A DNA stretch of 45,558 nucleotides from contig CACZAR010000005.1 of the NCBI GenBank assembly GCA_902779135.1, positions 1-45,558 on the forward strand. The letters are read 5' to 3'. The stretch's first letter is position 1, and every line of letters begins with the position of its first letter. Of this stretch, positions 34,104 to 42,904 are shown in pieces. Source of the stretch: an uncultured Coriobacteriaceae bacterium (GTDB lineage Bacteria; Actinomycetota; Coriobacteriia; Coriobacteriales; Eggerthellaceae). The translations under genes were made by a program, and so were the position numbers. Under the pieces are notes generated by a model that ran no database searches, was not told where the DNA came from, and saw only the letters and a list, made by a program, of their open reading frames with translations.

Positions 34104-34889
34104 ATGACACCTCGTCTGATTGCATGTGACGTGGATGGGACATTGCTCCCTGCGGGTCAACCGGAACTATCTGATGAGACGGTTGCGTTGATCAGGCGCA
34201 TCGTCGAGGCGGGAATCGTTTTCGTTCCTGCGAGCGGGCGCCAACTCACGGGGTTGAGGAAAGTGTTCGCGCCCGTCGGATGCGTGGACGCGTTTGTCGC
34301 CGAGGACGGCGCCGTCCCATGCGTTGCCGGCGAACTCGTCGGCGCCGTTGCGATCGACCGCGAGCTTGGCGATGAGCTGGTGCGGGCGGTCTTGGCCAAG
34401 CCCGAATGCGAGCTCTACGTCGGCGGCGTCGAGACATGTTACGTGCAATCCGACAATCCGGCCTTCATCGATCATTTACGGAACATCCTGAACTTCGACG
34501 TCACGATTGTGGACGATGCTACCGCCGTTCCTGAACCGTATTGGAAGATCTCGGCGTACCATGCCGCCTTTGATCCTGATTGCGACTACTGGATGGGCAA
34601 CTATTCGGATCGCTGCAAAGTGGTGTTGGCAGGGCGCGACTGGATTGACATGATCGCGACGGGCGTGAGCAAGGCGGCTGGTGTGGCGTCGGTTTGCGAT
34701 GCGTTGAACATCGACCCGAGCGAGTGCATCGCGTTCGGCGATGCTGACAACGACGTCGAGATGTTCGAGCTCGTTGGGCATTCGTATGCTATGGAATCGG
34801 CAAGTGAGGCTGCGCGAGACGCTGCCGATGAGACGATAGCAAGTGTTGAAGAGGTCCTGGCGAAAATCCTCTCCGACATGGGACGTTAA
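34104..34889 (+). CDS. Cof-type HAD family hydrolase
   Basis: A 261-residue cytosolic phosphatase of the haloacid dehalogenase superfamily, Cof/type IIB cap group. Motif I ACDVDGTLLPAG holds the nucleophilic aspartate, motif II PASGR follows, motif III is near SKAAGVASV, and motif IV is FGDADNDVEMF. Members dephosphorylate sugar phosphates, FMN or PLP; the substrate cannot be inferred. TTTGGAGGG before ATG 34104 sets the start; the frame is open further back into the palindrome cluster, where the translation is repeat-derived. A hairpin follows and separates it from the convergent flavoprotein gene. Confidence 0.92.
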   Translation: MTPRLIACDVDGTLLPAGQPELSDETVALIRRIVEAGIVFVPASGRQLTGLRKVFAPVGCVDAFVAEDGAVPCVAGELVGAVAIDRELGDELVRAVLAKPECELYVGGVETCYVQSDNPAFIDHLRNILNFDVTIVDDATAVPEPYWKISAYHAAFDPDCDYWMGNYSDRCKVVLAGRDWIDMIATGVSKAAGVASVCDALNIDPSECIAFGDADNDVEMFELVGHSYAMESASEAARDAADETIASVEEVLAKILSDMGR

Positions 34890-34908
34890 TTCAGGCTAAT
34901 AAACATGC

Positions 34909-34932
34909 TGGCCCATTGCTTGCAATGGGCCA
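34909..34932. terminator. Bidirectional hairpin between the HAD and flavoprotein genes
   Basis: TGGCCCATTGC pairs perfectly with GCAATGGGCCA around TT. It sits in the 76-bp convergent gap; flanking T-runs are weak in both directions. Confidence 0.6.
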
Positions 34933-34965
34933 GGGAAGCAGTTGCGTTATCTCTTCGTTTCGCCT

Positions 34966-35661
34966 TTACAGCTCGATGCGTTCGAACATGTCGCGGCCCA
35001 TGCCGCACATCGGGCACGTGAAGTCGTCAGGCAGCTCATCCATCTCGACGACGTATCCGCAGATCATGCAGCGCCAGCCATAGCGGGGCTTCGCGTCTTC
35101 CTGCGGCGCAGCGGCTTCGGTGGCGACGGCAGGTTCGTCGGCTTTCTCTTCGTAGCTCGAGGCCTTCGGCGGGGTCTTGCCGCCCTTCACCTGATGGTAG
35201 TACGCATAGGTCATCGGAGGCTCGCTCGAGAGCACCTCGGCGCACTCGACCTCGCCGACAATCAGGTAATGCGTGCCCACGTCGATCGATTCGATCACGC
35301 GCGCACCGATGTGCGCGACAGCGCCCTCGGTGACGAAGGGTACACCCGCTTCGTCGAAACTGTGGGGCGTTTCAGCGAACTTGTCGATTTCAGCGCTCGT
35401 CTTGAACCCGAAGCGTCCGATGAGCTCCATCGAGGCGCTCTCGGAAAGCACGGTGGCTTCGAAGCGTCCCGCTTCGAGCACAGCACCAGCCGTGTAGTTT
35501 TCCTTGTTGATGGCGACACTCACACGCGCGGGCTTCGACGTCACCTGTTGGAACGTGTTGACCACGCAACCGACGAGCTCGTCGCCGCGTTTGGTCGAGA
35601 TGATGTACATGCCGTAGTTCATGGAGCGGAAAGCTTTGGTGTCGATCGCTTCTTTGGTCAT
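34966..35661 (-). CDS. Flavin reductase-rubredoxin fusion (high-molecular-weight rubredoxin type)
   Basis: A 231-residue cytosolic electron carrier. Residues 1 to about 155 are an FMN-binding flavin reductase-like domain (MNYGMYIISTKRGDELVGCVVNT, TSKPARVSVAI). A low-complexity A/E/P linker follows, then a rubredoxin module with two CxxC pairs (WRCMICGYV and FTCPMCGMG). In acetogens such proteins pass electrons from NADH to flavodiiron proteins to remove oxygen or nitric oxide. The start at 35661 has AAAGGA upstream and matches the family N-terminus; the frame continues open upstream without similarity. It is divergent from the metal-export operon. The partner flavodiiron protein is not in the window. 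Confidence 0.92.
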   Translation of the reverse strand: MTKEAIDTKAFRSMNYGMYIISTKRGDELVGCVVNTFQQVTSKPARVSVAINKENYTAGAVLEAGRFEATVLSESASMELIGRFGFKTSAEIDKFAETPHSFDEAGVPFVTEGAVAHIGARVIESIDVGTHYLIVGEVECAEVLSSEPPMTYAYYHQVKGGKTPPKASSYEEKADEPAVATEAAAPQEDAKPRYGWRCMICGYVVEMDELPDDFTCPMCGMGRDMFERIEL

Positions 35662-35740
35662 AGCATGTCCTTTCGCTTTGGGCCTTGGTGAAAGGATACC
35701 GCATGGGCGAGCCTTTTGGTCGGTTGAGGCAACATCGCTC

Positions 35741-35769
35741 TTGACCGTGCGCCAGATTTCCTCTATAGT
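35741..35769 (+). promoter_or_regulatory. Promoter of the metal-export operon
   Basis: TTGACC (35741-35746), a 17-bp spacer and TATAGT (35764-35769) make a good housekeeping promoter, with transcription expected to start near 35776. Confidence 0.75.
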
Positions 35770-35782
35770 ACATTTAAACAAA

Positions 35783-35796
35783 TGAACAGATATTCA
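35783..35796. promoter_or_regulatory. Candidate ArsR/SmtB operator
   Basis: TGAA-N6-TTCA, the core of SmtB/CzrA/ArsR-type operators, lies just after the predicted start point and before the ribosome site. Zinc- or cadmium-relieved repression is the natural reading. No arsR-type gene is in the window. Confidence 0.65.
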
Positions 35797-35821
35797 TATG
35801 TCCAGGTAAAAGGGGAAAGAA

Positions 35822-36040
35822 ATGAGAAAAGTTTACAAGCTCGATGGCGAGTTGTGCGCGAATTGCGCTGGGAAGATCCAGGCGGCTGCCGAGAAGCTCG
35901 ACGGCGTGAACAAAGTGTCGGTCAACGCCATGACCTACAAGCTCACGCTCGATTGCACCGACGAGACGTTCGATGCGAACCTGCAGAAGGTCGTCAAGCT
36001 GTTCGCCGATATCGAGCCGGACTGCGAGGTTTTGCTCTAG
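35822..36040 (+). CDS. Small heavy-metal-associated (HMA) domain protein
   Basis: A 72-residue ferredoxin-like metal-binding protein. The metal site is C12-A-N-C15 in GELCANCAGKI, and the fold pattern (KVYKLDG, helix, VSVNAMTYKLTLDC, helix, EVLL) is that of the N-terminal domains of P1B ATPases. The ATPase encoded 31 bases downstream lacks its own HMA domain, so this protein probably delivers metal to it in trans. Ribosome site AAAGGGGAAAG precedes ATG 35822. It is the first gene after the promoter and operator described above. Confidence 0.88.
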   Translation: MRKVYKLDGELCANCAGKIQAAAEKLDGVNKVSVNAMTYKLTLDCTDETFDANLQKVVKLFADIEPDCEVLL

Positions 36041-36071
36041 TTCCGCGCAGGTAACCGCGACAGAGGCGCCG

Positions 36072-37982
36072 ATGAACAAGAAGCAAAAGAAGAAGCGCAA
36101 CCGCATACTCGTAGCCCTCGGCATTTTCGTAATCATGGAAGTGCTCGAGATCGCGGGCGTTTTCGACTCGTTGCCGTACGGGCTTTGGGTCGAATTCGTC
36201 GCGTTCCTCATCCCGTATCTCATTGCCGGCTACGACGTTCTGGCCAAAGCATGGCACGGTATCACGCACAGGCAGCCGTTCGACGAGAACCTGCTCATGG
36301 CCATCGCCACCATCGGCGCATTTGCGCTCGTGTTCTTTCCCGAGAGCGAGCCGCACATGGCCGAGGGTGCTGCCGTCATCCTGTTCTACCAGGTAGGTTC
36401 GCTGTTCGAAAGCTATGCGGTTGGCAAAACGCGCAAATCGATATCGGACATGATGGACATCGCGCCCGACTACGCCAACGTGTTGAACGAGTCTGGCGAA
36501 ATCGAGCAGGTCGACCCCTTCGAGGTCGCTGTGGGCTCCGAGGTTGTCGTGAAAGCCGGCGAGCGCATTCCGCTCGACGGCGTGGTTGTCTCGGGGCGTT
36601 CGCAGATCGACACGTCGGCGCTCACCGGCGAGTCGGTGCCGCGCGTGGTCGAGGAAGGCGCCGAAGTCGCAAGCGGTTGTGTCAACATGACCGGCATGTT
36701 GACGATCCGCACTTCGTCCACCGCCGAGAACTCAACTGTTCAGCGCATCTTGGAACTGGTGGAAAACGCCAGCGAGAAGAAGTCTCGCAGCGAGACTTTC
36801 ATCAGCCGCTTCGCACGCATCTACACGCCCGTCGTGGTGGGCGTCGCGTTGCTCATGGCGATCGTCTGCCCGCTGTTCCTCGGCTACAGCTGGACGCAAG
36901 GTGTTTCCAGCGCGCTCATCTTCCTGGTGGTCAGTTGTCCGTGTGCCCTGGTCATCAGTGTGCCGTTGTCGTTCTTCGGTGGCATCGGCGCTGCCAGTCG
37001 CAAGGGCATCCTCGTGAAGGGGTCGACGTATCTCGAGGCCCTCTCCAAGGTCGACACCATCGCTTTCGACAAGACGGGCACGCTCACCAGCGGCACGTTC
37101 GGCGTCGTTGCCGTGCATGCCCATGGCGGCGTTGAAAAGGACCTGCTTCTGTCATACGCCGCTCACGCCGAGTCGTATTCCAACCATCCCATCGCGCTTT
37201 CGGTGGTGGACAGCTATTCCGGCGTGATCGATCGCGACAAGATCGAGAACGTCGAGGAGATTTCGGGCGAGGGCGTGTCTGCGCGAATCGACTCGCACGA
37301 GGTGCTCGTCGGCAACGATAAGCTCATGGCGGAAAACGGCCAACTCTACCACGATTGCAAGCTCGTCGGCACCATCTTGCACGTTGCGGTCGACGGCGAG
37401 TATCTCGGCCACATCATCATTGCAGACATGATGAAAGACGATGCCAAGCAGGCCATCGACAACCTGCATGCTGCCGGCGTGAAGAGAACGGTCATGTTGA
37501 CGGGCGACCGCAAGGAAGTTGCCGAAGCTGTGGCTCGCGAGCTCGGTGTAGACGAGGTTCGCGCGCAGTTGATGCCTCAGGACAAGGTGGATGCCGTCGA
37601 ATCGCTGCTCGAGGCCAACGAAGGCACGAGCCACAATGTGGCATTCGTCGGCGATGGCATCAACGACGCACCTGTGCTCATGCGTGCCGACGTGGGCATC
37701 GCCATGGGCGGCATGGGGTCCGACGCTGCCATCGAGGCGGCCGACATCGTGCTCATGGACGACAAGCCCTCCAACATCGCGCGCGCCATCCGCATCGCCC
37801 GCAAGACGCTTCGCATCGTAAGGCAGAACATCGTGTTCGCCCTGGCGGTGAAAGTCGTCATCATGATCCTCGCACTGCCCATGATCGGCATTGCCAACAT
37901 GTGGCTGGCCGTGTTCGGCGACGTGGGAGTGTCGGTGCTCGCCATCTTGAACGCCATGCGCTGCCTGAGCGTGAAGGAGTGA
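36072..37982 (+). CDS. zntA: Zn/Cd/Pb-exporting P1B-type ATPase
   Basis: A 636-residue membrane pump that expels divalent soft metals. The N-terminus is lysine-rich with no HMA domain. The transport site CPC (C289-P-C291 in SCPCALVISVP) fits the P1B-2 zinc/cadmium/lead group, the phosphorylated aspartate is D333 in DKTGTLTS, and TGES, SNHPIA (HP motif) and GDGINDAPVL are present. Paired helices lie before the actuator domain and at the C-terminus. ATG 36072 follows ACAGAGG. It forms an operon with the HMA protein gene, under a promoter with an ArsR-type operator. A hairpin at 37981-38007 follows. Copper specificity is less likely given the residues around CPC. Confidence 0.94.
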   Translation: MNKKQKKKRNRILVALGIFVIMEVLEIAGVFDSLPYGLWVEFVAFLIPYLIAGYDVLAKAWHGITHRQPFDENLLMAIATIGAFALVFFPESEPHMAEGAAVILFYQVGSLFESYAVGKTRKSISDMMDIAPDYANVLNESGEIEQVDPFEVAVGSEVVVKAGERIPLDGVVVSGRSQIDTSALTGESVPRVVEEGAEVASGCVNMTGMLTIRTSSTAENSTVQRILELVENASEKKSRSETFISRFARIYTPVVVGVALLMAIVCPLFLGYSWTQGVSSALIFLVVSCPCALVISVPLSFFGGIGAASRKGILVKGSTYLEALSKVDTIAFDKTGTLTSGTFGVVAVHAHGGVEKDLLLSYAAHAESYSNHPIALSVVDSYSGVIDRDKIENVEEISGEGVSARIDSHEVLVGNDKLMAENGQLYHDCKLVGTILHVAVDGEYLGHIIIADMMKDDAKQAIDNLHAAGVKRTVMLTGDRKEVAEAVARELGVDEVRAQLMPQDKVDAVESLLEANEGTSHNVAFVGDGINDAPVLMRADVGIAMGGMGSDAAIEAADIVLMDDKPSNIARAIRIARKTLRIVRQNIVFALAVKVVIMILALPMIGIANMWLAVFGDVGVSVLAILNAMRCLSVKE

Positions 37983-38007
37983 GTCAAAGGGACAGTCCCA
38001 ATGACTC
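37981..38007. terminator. Convergent hairpin between zntA and proA
   Basis: GAGTCA-AA-GGGAC, A, GTCCC-AA-TGACTC: a symmetric stem with an AA/AA internal loop, overlapping the zntA stop and followed by ATTTGTG. It probably ends transcription from both sides. Confidence 0.6.
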
Positions 38008-38026
38008 ATTTGTGATTCGCGGGCTT

Positions 38027-39328
38027 TTACAGGTCCTTGAAGTGGAACGAGCGTTTGCCGGTGGCGTAGTCACCCACGATGTGGCCGTGGCCTTCGATCT
38101 CGTACTTGTAGGTGACGAGGCCCTCGAGTCCCACGGGCCCGCGGGCGTGCAGCTTCGACGTGCTGATACCCACCTCGGCGCCGAAGCCGTAGCGGAAGCC
38201 GTCGGCGAAGCGCGTCGAGCAGTTGCGGTAGACGCCTGCTGAGTCGACGAGCTGCATGAAGTGAGCCGCCGCCGCATCGTCTTCGGCCATGATGGCATCG
38301 GTGTGGTGCGAGCCGTAGCGGTTGATGTGCGTGATGGCCTCGTCGATGTCGTCGACGATTTTGATGGAGAGGATGAGGTCTAAGTATTCGGTGGCCCAAT
38401 CGTCATCGGTCGCAGGGTCGCAGTCGATGATGGCTTGCGTGTCGGCATCGCCGCGCAGTGTCACGCCGGCCTCGGCGCATGCAGCAGCCAGCGGAGGCAG
38501 AAGCGAAGGAGCAACTGCGCGGTGCACGAGCAGCGTTTCGACAGCGTTGCAGGCGGCGGTGTATTGGGTCTTCGCATCGATGATGACGGGAACGGACAGC
38601 TCGACATCAGCCGACGCATCGGCGTAGATGTGGCAGATGCCGTCGGCATGGCCCATGACGGGGATGCGCGTGTTGTCCATGATGTAGCGCACGAACGAGT
38701 TGGAACCGCGCGGGATGAGCAGGTCGACCGAGCCGTCGCAGGCGAGCAGTTTGCCGATGTCCTCGCGTGCCTCGATTTGGAATGTGCAGAGCTTGGGCAT
38801 GCCAGCTTCGACTGCTGCCGCATGGATGAGCTCGAACAGCGCCTTGTTGGTGCGCATCGTCTCGCTACCACCCTTGAGAATCGAGCAGTTGCCGCTCTTC
38901 AGGCACAGTGTCGAGATCTGTACGAGCGCGTCGGGGCGCGCCTCGAAGATGACGCCGATGACGCCGATGGGGCAGGCGATGCGGCGCATGCGCAGCCCTT
39001 CATCGAGCTCACGGTCGAGCAGCACGGCGCCGACGGGGTCGGCCAGCTTGATGAGGTCGTCGATGCCAGCGCAGACGTCGTCGAGCTTGTGCTGGTCGAA
39101 CTTGAGGCGCTTGACGATAGCGGGCGCAACGCCGCTTTCCTCGGCGGCGGCGAGGTCGGCCTTGTTGGCTTCGAAGATAACAGCCGCGTTGGCGGCGAGC
39201 GCTTCCTTGATTGCGGCGAGCGCGGCATTGCGCGTTTCGGTGGACGTTGCAGCCACTTCAGGGCTTGCGAGTTTCATTTCGCGTGCGATTTCGGCGATTT
39301 CGATCGTTGCGTTCGCTTGGTCTGACAT
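38027..39328 (-). CDS. proA: Gamma-glutamyl phosphate reductase
   Basis: A 433-residue cytosolic NADPH enzyme of the aldehyde dehydrogenase superfamily. It reduces glutamyl-5-phosphate to glutamate semialdehyde, the second step of proline synthesis. Motifs: GVIGVIFEARPDALVQI, LKSGNCSILKGGSE, the catalytic cysteine in YTAACNAVETLLVH, and FADGFRYGFGAEVGISTSKLHARGP near the end. GGAG precedes ATG 39328. A TATACT at 39380-39385 on the minus strand is a plausible -10. proB is not adjacent, so the gene stands alone. It consumes glutamate made by the nitrogen genes upstream. Confidence 0.97.
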   Translation of the reverse strand: MSDQANATIEIAEIAREMKLASPEVAATSTETRNAALAAIKEALAANAAVIFEANKADLAAAEESGVAPAIVKRLKFDQHKLDDVCAGIDDLIKLADPVGAVLLDRELDEGLRMRRIACPIGVIGVIFEARPDALVQISTLCLKSGNCSILKGGSETMRTNKALFELIHAAAVEAGMPKLCTFQIEAREDIGKLLACDGSVDLLIPRGSNSFVRYIMDNTRIPVMGHADGICHIYADASADVELSVPVIIDAKTQYTAACNAVETLLVHRAVAPSLLPPLAAACAEAGVTLRGDADTQAIIDCDPATDDDWATEYLDLILSIKIVDDIDEAITHINRYGSHHTDAIMAEDDAAAAHFMQLVDSAGVYRNCSTRFADGFRYGFGAEVGISTSKLHARGPVGLEGLVTYKYEIEGHGHIVGDYATGKRSFHFKDL

Positions 39329-39479
39329 GGGTTCTCCTATCCGGCTTGCGGGTGGGTGACGATGATGTCGCTTGTGTCCAGTATACGGCCTTGTGTCGGT
39401 TGCAACGACGGGATAATGGTCGACGTTCTCTCTTTGCGTCGAGCGAGAAATATTTGGTTGTTTTGAAGTTGAAGGAGCG

Positions 39480-40001
39480 CTACGACATAACCTTCACGAA
39501 GCGGAACAAACCCTCATCGCTTCCAGGGTAATCGCCGGCATCCTCGGTGGAGAACTCAGGGTCCTCGTGATACTTGTTGAAGTATTCCACGATGTGGAAC
39601 CCGCAGCGATTCACGTAGAAATGGATGTTGCGCTTCTCGTGGTAGGCGGTGACGAGCTCCCAGATTTGCGTTTCGGGATAACGCGCCTCAATGGCTTGCC
39701 ATGCAGCCTGGCCAAGACGTAGGTTCTGCTTGTCAGGGTCGATGAAGAGGAACTCGAGCGTTTTGCGCGCTTCGCCGCCCGTGATGACAGCGCCTCCGAT
39801 GTCTTTGCCCTCGTGAACGATGCTCAGTGCTTCGGCATTTTCACCGTCGAGGGCTTCGTCGACGTCGCGCTGAGGCGGGATGTTGCCCAGGAAATCGGGG
39901 AAGTCCGAACGCGTTGCGTAGGTGAATGCTTTTTGCAAGCGCTTGACGAAATCGTCCAGATCCTTGTATTCGACGGGAACGAGCTCAACCGTTTGCTGCA
40001 T
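39480..40001 (-). CDS. GNAT family acetyltransferase
   Basis: A 173-residue single-domain protein with the GNAT order: an N-terminal strand and helix (ELVPVEYKDLDDFVKRLQKAF), then GGAVITGG and LEFLFIDPDKQNLRLGQAAWQAIE. The last corresponds to the acetyl-CoA loop although it lacks a strict Q/R-x-x-G-x-G. YHEKRNIHFYVNRCGFHIVEYF follows. AAAGGA lies upstream of the ATG. It is 151 bp upstream of proA on the same strand but the intervening TATACT suggests separate transcription. The substrate is unknown. Confidence 0.85.
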   Translation of the reverse strand: MQQTVELVPVEYKDLDDFVKRLQKAFTYATRSDFPDFLGNIPPQRDVDEALDGENAEALSIVHEGKDIGGAVITGGEARKTLEFLFIDPDKQNLRLGQAAWQAIEARYPETQIWELVTAYHEKRNIHFYVNRCGFHIVEYFNKYHEDPEFSTEDAGDYPGSDEGLFRFVKVMS

Positions 40002-40348
40002 ATTCGGTCCTTTCTACGGTTGTGGTTCACTGTAGCGCACTGAGTGGGGAAAGGGGAATTTGGTTCTTTTTTGTCGGCAAAACCTACACGATTTTGGGGA
40101 ATGTAAACGATGCGGGCAGATGCTGGCGCGGGCAGACACTTACCGGGTGAGGTGTCTGGTGGCCACCAGAAATGGCACAGTGCTCCCAGGGAACTTTGTG
40201 CCATTTAGTGTCTTCCCTCGATAATGTGCCACGCGATGGCAGGAAATTGCGGGGAGTCACCGTCCTCTAAGGTTTCTTTAAGGTTGCTGCGTCATCATTT
40301 CATGCATCGTAGGAATCTTTGAACTTGAACCGATGTGAGGTGAACTCG
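40002..40348. other. 347-bp gap before the lipoprotein gene
   Basis: It contains one palindromic repeat (40132-40160) and an inverted repeat, AAATGGCACA (40170-40179) with TGTGCCATTT (40197-40206), that may be an operator or hairpin. No gene is visible, and no clear promoter hexamers were recognised. Confidence 0.5.
40132..40160. repeat. Single palindromic repeat unit
   Basis: GCAGACACTTACC, G, GGTGAGGTGTCTGGT: a diverged member of the 29-bp family in the gap between divergent genes. Confidence 0.8.
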
Positions 40349-41797
40349 ATGAATACAACCAAGAAGATGGCAGCGCTCATTGTGGCGGCCATGTTATCAG
40401 TCATGGTTTTCACAGGATGCACGGGCACGAGCTCCGCGTCGGATAGTGCGAGCACGACTTCCGCAAGCTCTTCGATGCAGTCAAGCTCGATGGGCGCACC
40501 GCCAAGCGGCAGCTCGATGGGCGAGCCGCCCTCGGGAAGCTCCGGTGGCCCCGGTGGTGCTCCTGGTGGCGGAACGTCCGATTTCGAATACACGGCAGCC
40601 ACGGAAATCACGTCGGCCGACTCGCAGGACGGTCAAACCTACGCTTCCACGACGACCGACGAGAGCGCGCTCATCGTGAACACGGCTGATGATGTGGCCC
40701 TGTCAAACATCACAGTTACAAAATCCGGCGACTCGAACGGCGGTGACAACTGCAACTTCTACGGGCTGAACGCAGGTTTGCTCGTGATGGGCGGCTCGAC
40801 GACCACCATCACCGGCGGCACGATTGAGACAAATGCCAATGGCGCAAACGGCATCTTCTCGTATGGCGGCAACGGCGGTCACAACGGCGGTGAAGGCGAC
40901 GGCACAACGGTCAACGTGAGTGACGTGACCATCACCACGACCGGCAGCGGTTCGGGTGGCATTATGACCACCGGCGGCGGAGTCATGAATGCGAGCAACC
41001 TCACCATCACCACGAGTGGCGGTTCGTCTGCGCCTATCCGCACCGACCGTGGTGGCGGCACGGTCAACGTTGACGGCGGTACCTATACGTCCAACGGCCT
41101 CGGCTCGCCAGCGATTTACTCCACCGCCGACATCAACGTGGCCAACGCGACCCTCGTGTCCAATCTGTCCGAAGGTGTGTGCATCGAGGGCAAGAACTCC
41201 ATCACGCTCACCGACTGTGACCTGACGGCAAACAACACGAAGTGCAACGGACACGCTACGTTCTACGACTCGATCATGATCTACCAGTCGATGTCGGGTG
41301 ATGCAGATAGCGGAACTTCGTCGTTCAACATGACCGGTGGCACGCTCACGAGCAAGAACGGTCACATCTTCCACGTGACCAATACCAACGCGGTCATCAA
41401 TCTCGATGGCGTGAAGCTCGTCAACGAAGATGCTGCCAACATCCTGCTGTCGGTATGCGCGGACGGCTGGAGCGGTGCGGGCAACGTCGCGACGCTCAAT
41501 GCTACGGGCCAGACGCTTGACGGCACCATCCTCGTGGGCAGCGATTCGACCCTGACGCTCAACCTGACCAACGGCTCTACGTTTACGGGCGCAATCAGCG
41601 GCGAGATCGAGAATGCAAGCGGTGAGACTGTCTCGACTGAGGTGGGCACCGTGGACGTGACGCTCGACTCCACGAGCACGTGGACCCTGACGGCTGACAC
41701 GTACGTGACCTCGTTCGACGGCGATGCGGCAAACGTCATCTCGAATTGCTACACCCTTTATGTGAACGGCGTGGCCCTGAGCGGTACGAGCGCATAG
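40349..41797 (+). CDS. Secreted beta-helix lipoprotein
   Basis: A 482-residue predicted lipoprotein. A lysine-positive N-terminus and hydrophobic stretch end in the lipobox VFTGC (cysteine near residue 24). A Ser/Gly/Pro-rich spacer follows, then a long Gly/Thr/Asn-rich region with repeated short strands (TITGGTIETN, VSDVTITTTG, ASNLTITTSGG, NVDGGTYTSNG, FNMTGGTLTSKNG). This is the pattern of a right-handed parallel beta-helix. Similar proteins are common in gut anaerobes and are of unproved function; a surface adhesive or carbohydrate-binding role is plausible. GAGGTG before ATG 40349 sets the start. A strong terminator follows. No sortase signal is present. Confidence 0.88.
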   Translation: MNTTKKMAALIVAAMLSVMVFTGCTGTSSASDSASTTSASSSMQSSSMGAPPSGSSMGEPPSGSSGGPGGAPGGGTSDFEYTAATEITSADSQDGQTYASTTTDESALIVNTADDVALSNITVTKSGDSNGGDNCNFYGLNAGLLVMGGSTTTITGGTIETNANGANGIFSYGGNGGHNGGEGDGTTVNVSDVTITTTGSGSGGIMTTGGGVMNASNLTITTSGGSSAPIRTDRGGGTVNVDGGTYTSNGLGSPAIYSTADINVANATLVSNLSEGVCIEGKNSITLTDCDLTANNTKCNGHATFYDSIMIYQSMSGDADSGTSSFNMTGGTLTSKNGHIFHVTNTNAVINLDGVKLVNEDAANILLSVCADGWSGAGNVATLNATGQTLDGTILVGSDSTLTLNLTNGSTFTGAISGEIENASGETVSTEVGTVDVTLDSTSTWTLTADTYVTSFDGDAANVISNCYTLYVNGVALSGTSA

Positions 41798-41824
41798 CGC
41801 CTGCCAACCAAGTAAAACTCGGAG

Positions 41825-41854
41825 CGAAGGCCGCCTGCAGGCGGCTTTCGTTTT
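41825..41854 (+). terminator. Intrinsic terminator after the lipoprotein gene
   Basis: CGAAGGCCGCC and GGCGGCTTTCG arms meet around TGCA and are followed by TTTT. A textbook rho-independent terminator. Confidence 0.85.
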
Positions 41855-41962
41855 GCCGACTTAACCGACAATCGGTCAACTCAACGAAGTTGGTGAGAAC
41901 TGGTTGGTTCTTGCTTAGAATGCAATCAAACGCAAATCGCAATTTTTGAAGCGGGAGAAATC

Positions 41963-42856
41963 ATGCATTACACCGGTCCGACGTACAGGCCGCCATATGA
42001 AGCGGAATCGCTGCTCTTGCAGGTCACGGCAGGATGTTCGCACAACAAGTGCACGTTTTGCAGCATGTACCAGGACGTGCCGTTCGAGGTGTCGCCAATT
42101 GAGGAAATCGAAGAAGATTTGATTCAAGCTGCACGTTATGGCGACTTTTGCGATCGCGTGTTCCTCGTGAACGGCGATGCGTTCTGCTTGAGTTTCGAGC
42201 GTTTGGCCGAAATTGCCGAGCTTGTGCATCGCTACTTGCCGCGAGTCGAGTCGATCGGCGGTTACGCATCGATTAATAACGTCCTGACGAAGAGTGAAGA
42301 TGAACTGCGCGAGCTGACGCGTTTGGGCTATGCGGATTTCAACATCGGGTTGGAGTCGGGTCTCGATGACGTGCTTGCTTACATGAACAAGGGCTACACG
42401 TTATCGCAAGCACGCGAGGCATTCGCTCGCCTCAACGCAGCAGGCATGCCATTCAACTTGAACATCATCACAGCGGCAGCAGGTCCCAATCGCATCGTCG
42501 AGCACGCTGCGGCCAATGCCGCCATCGTTAACGAGGCGAGTCCCACGCTTATATTCGTGTCGCCCCTGCATGTCGATCCCGGTGCACGACTTGAGCAGCT
42601 CGTCGCAGAAGGCGATTTCGAGGAGTGCGTCTTAGGCGATTACATCACAGAGGAAATCGAGTTCCTCAAGCGGCTTGATGTCCAGGACTGCGTGTTTTTC
42701 GGGTTGCACGTGTCAAATCCCGTGCGTGTGGCGGGCCTGCTTCCGCGCGACAAGGAACGCCTCGTGCAAGAGCTCGAGCTTGGGTATGGACGCTTTTCCG
42801 ATTGGCAGCTCGAGAAGGTGCCGCCAAAGGGTTCCGAAGGCCGCATGATTGGCTAG
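41963..42856 (+). CDS. Radical SAM protein
   Basis: A 297-residue cytosolic enzyme with a radical SAM domain. The cluster-binding cysteines are C25, C30 and C33 in GCSHNKCTFCSMY, a C-x4-C-x2-C spacing rather than the canonical C-x3-C-x2-C but known in this COG1032-like group. VNGDAFCLS, ESIGGYASINNV and FNIGLESGLDDVLAYMNKGYT mark the SAM-binding barrel. ATG 41963 follows AGCGGGAGAAA. There is no B12-binding or SPASM domain. The reaction is unknown. A hairpin in the convergent gap with yaaA ends it. Confidence 0.9.
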   Translation: MHYTGPTYRPPYEAESLLLQVTAGCSHNKCTFCSMYQDVPFEVSPIEEIEEDLIQAARYGDFCDRVFLVNGDAFCLSFERLAEIAELVHRYLPRVESIGGYASINNVLTKSEDELRELTRLGYADFNIGLESGLDDVLAYMNKGYTLSQAREAFARLNAAGMPFNLNIITAAAGPNRIVEHAAANAAIVNEASPTLIFVSPLHVDPGARLEQLVAEGDFEECVLGDYITEEIEFLKRLDVQDCVFFGLHVSNPVRVAGLLPRDKERLVQELELGYGRFSDWQLEKVPPKGSEGRMIG

Positions 42857-42870
42857 ATTGGCGTATGGCT

Positions 42871-42898
42871 TGTGTCAGGGAACCGTTCTCCTGGCACA
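42871..42898. terminator. Bidirectional terminator hairpin between radical SAM gene and yaaA
   Basis: TGTGTCAGG (42871-42879) pairs with CCTGGCACA (42890-42898) with one G-T pair; the inner part is GAA-CCG-TTC. It shares the GAACCGTTCTC core with the hairpin between carA and carB. Confidence 0.65.
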
Positions 42899-42904
42899 CC
42901 GTAG

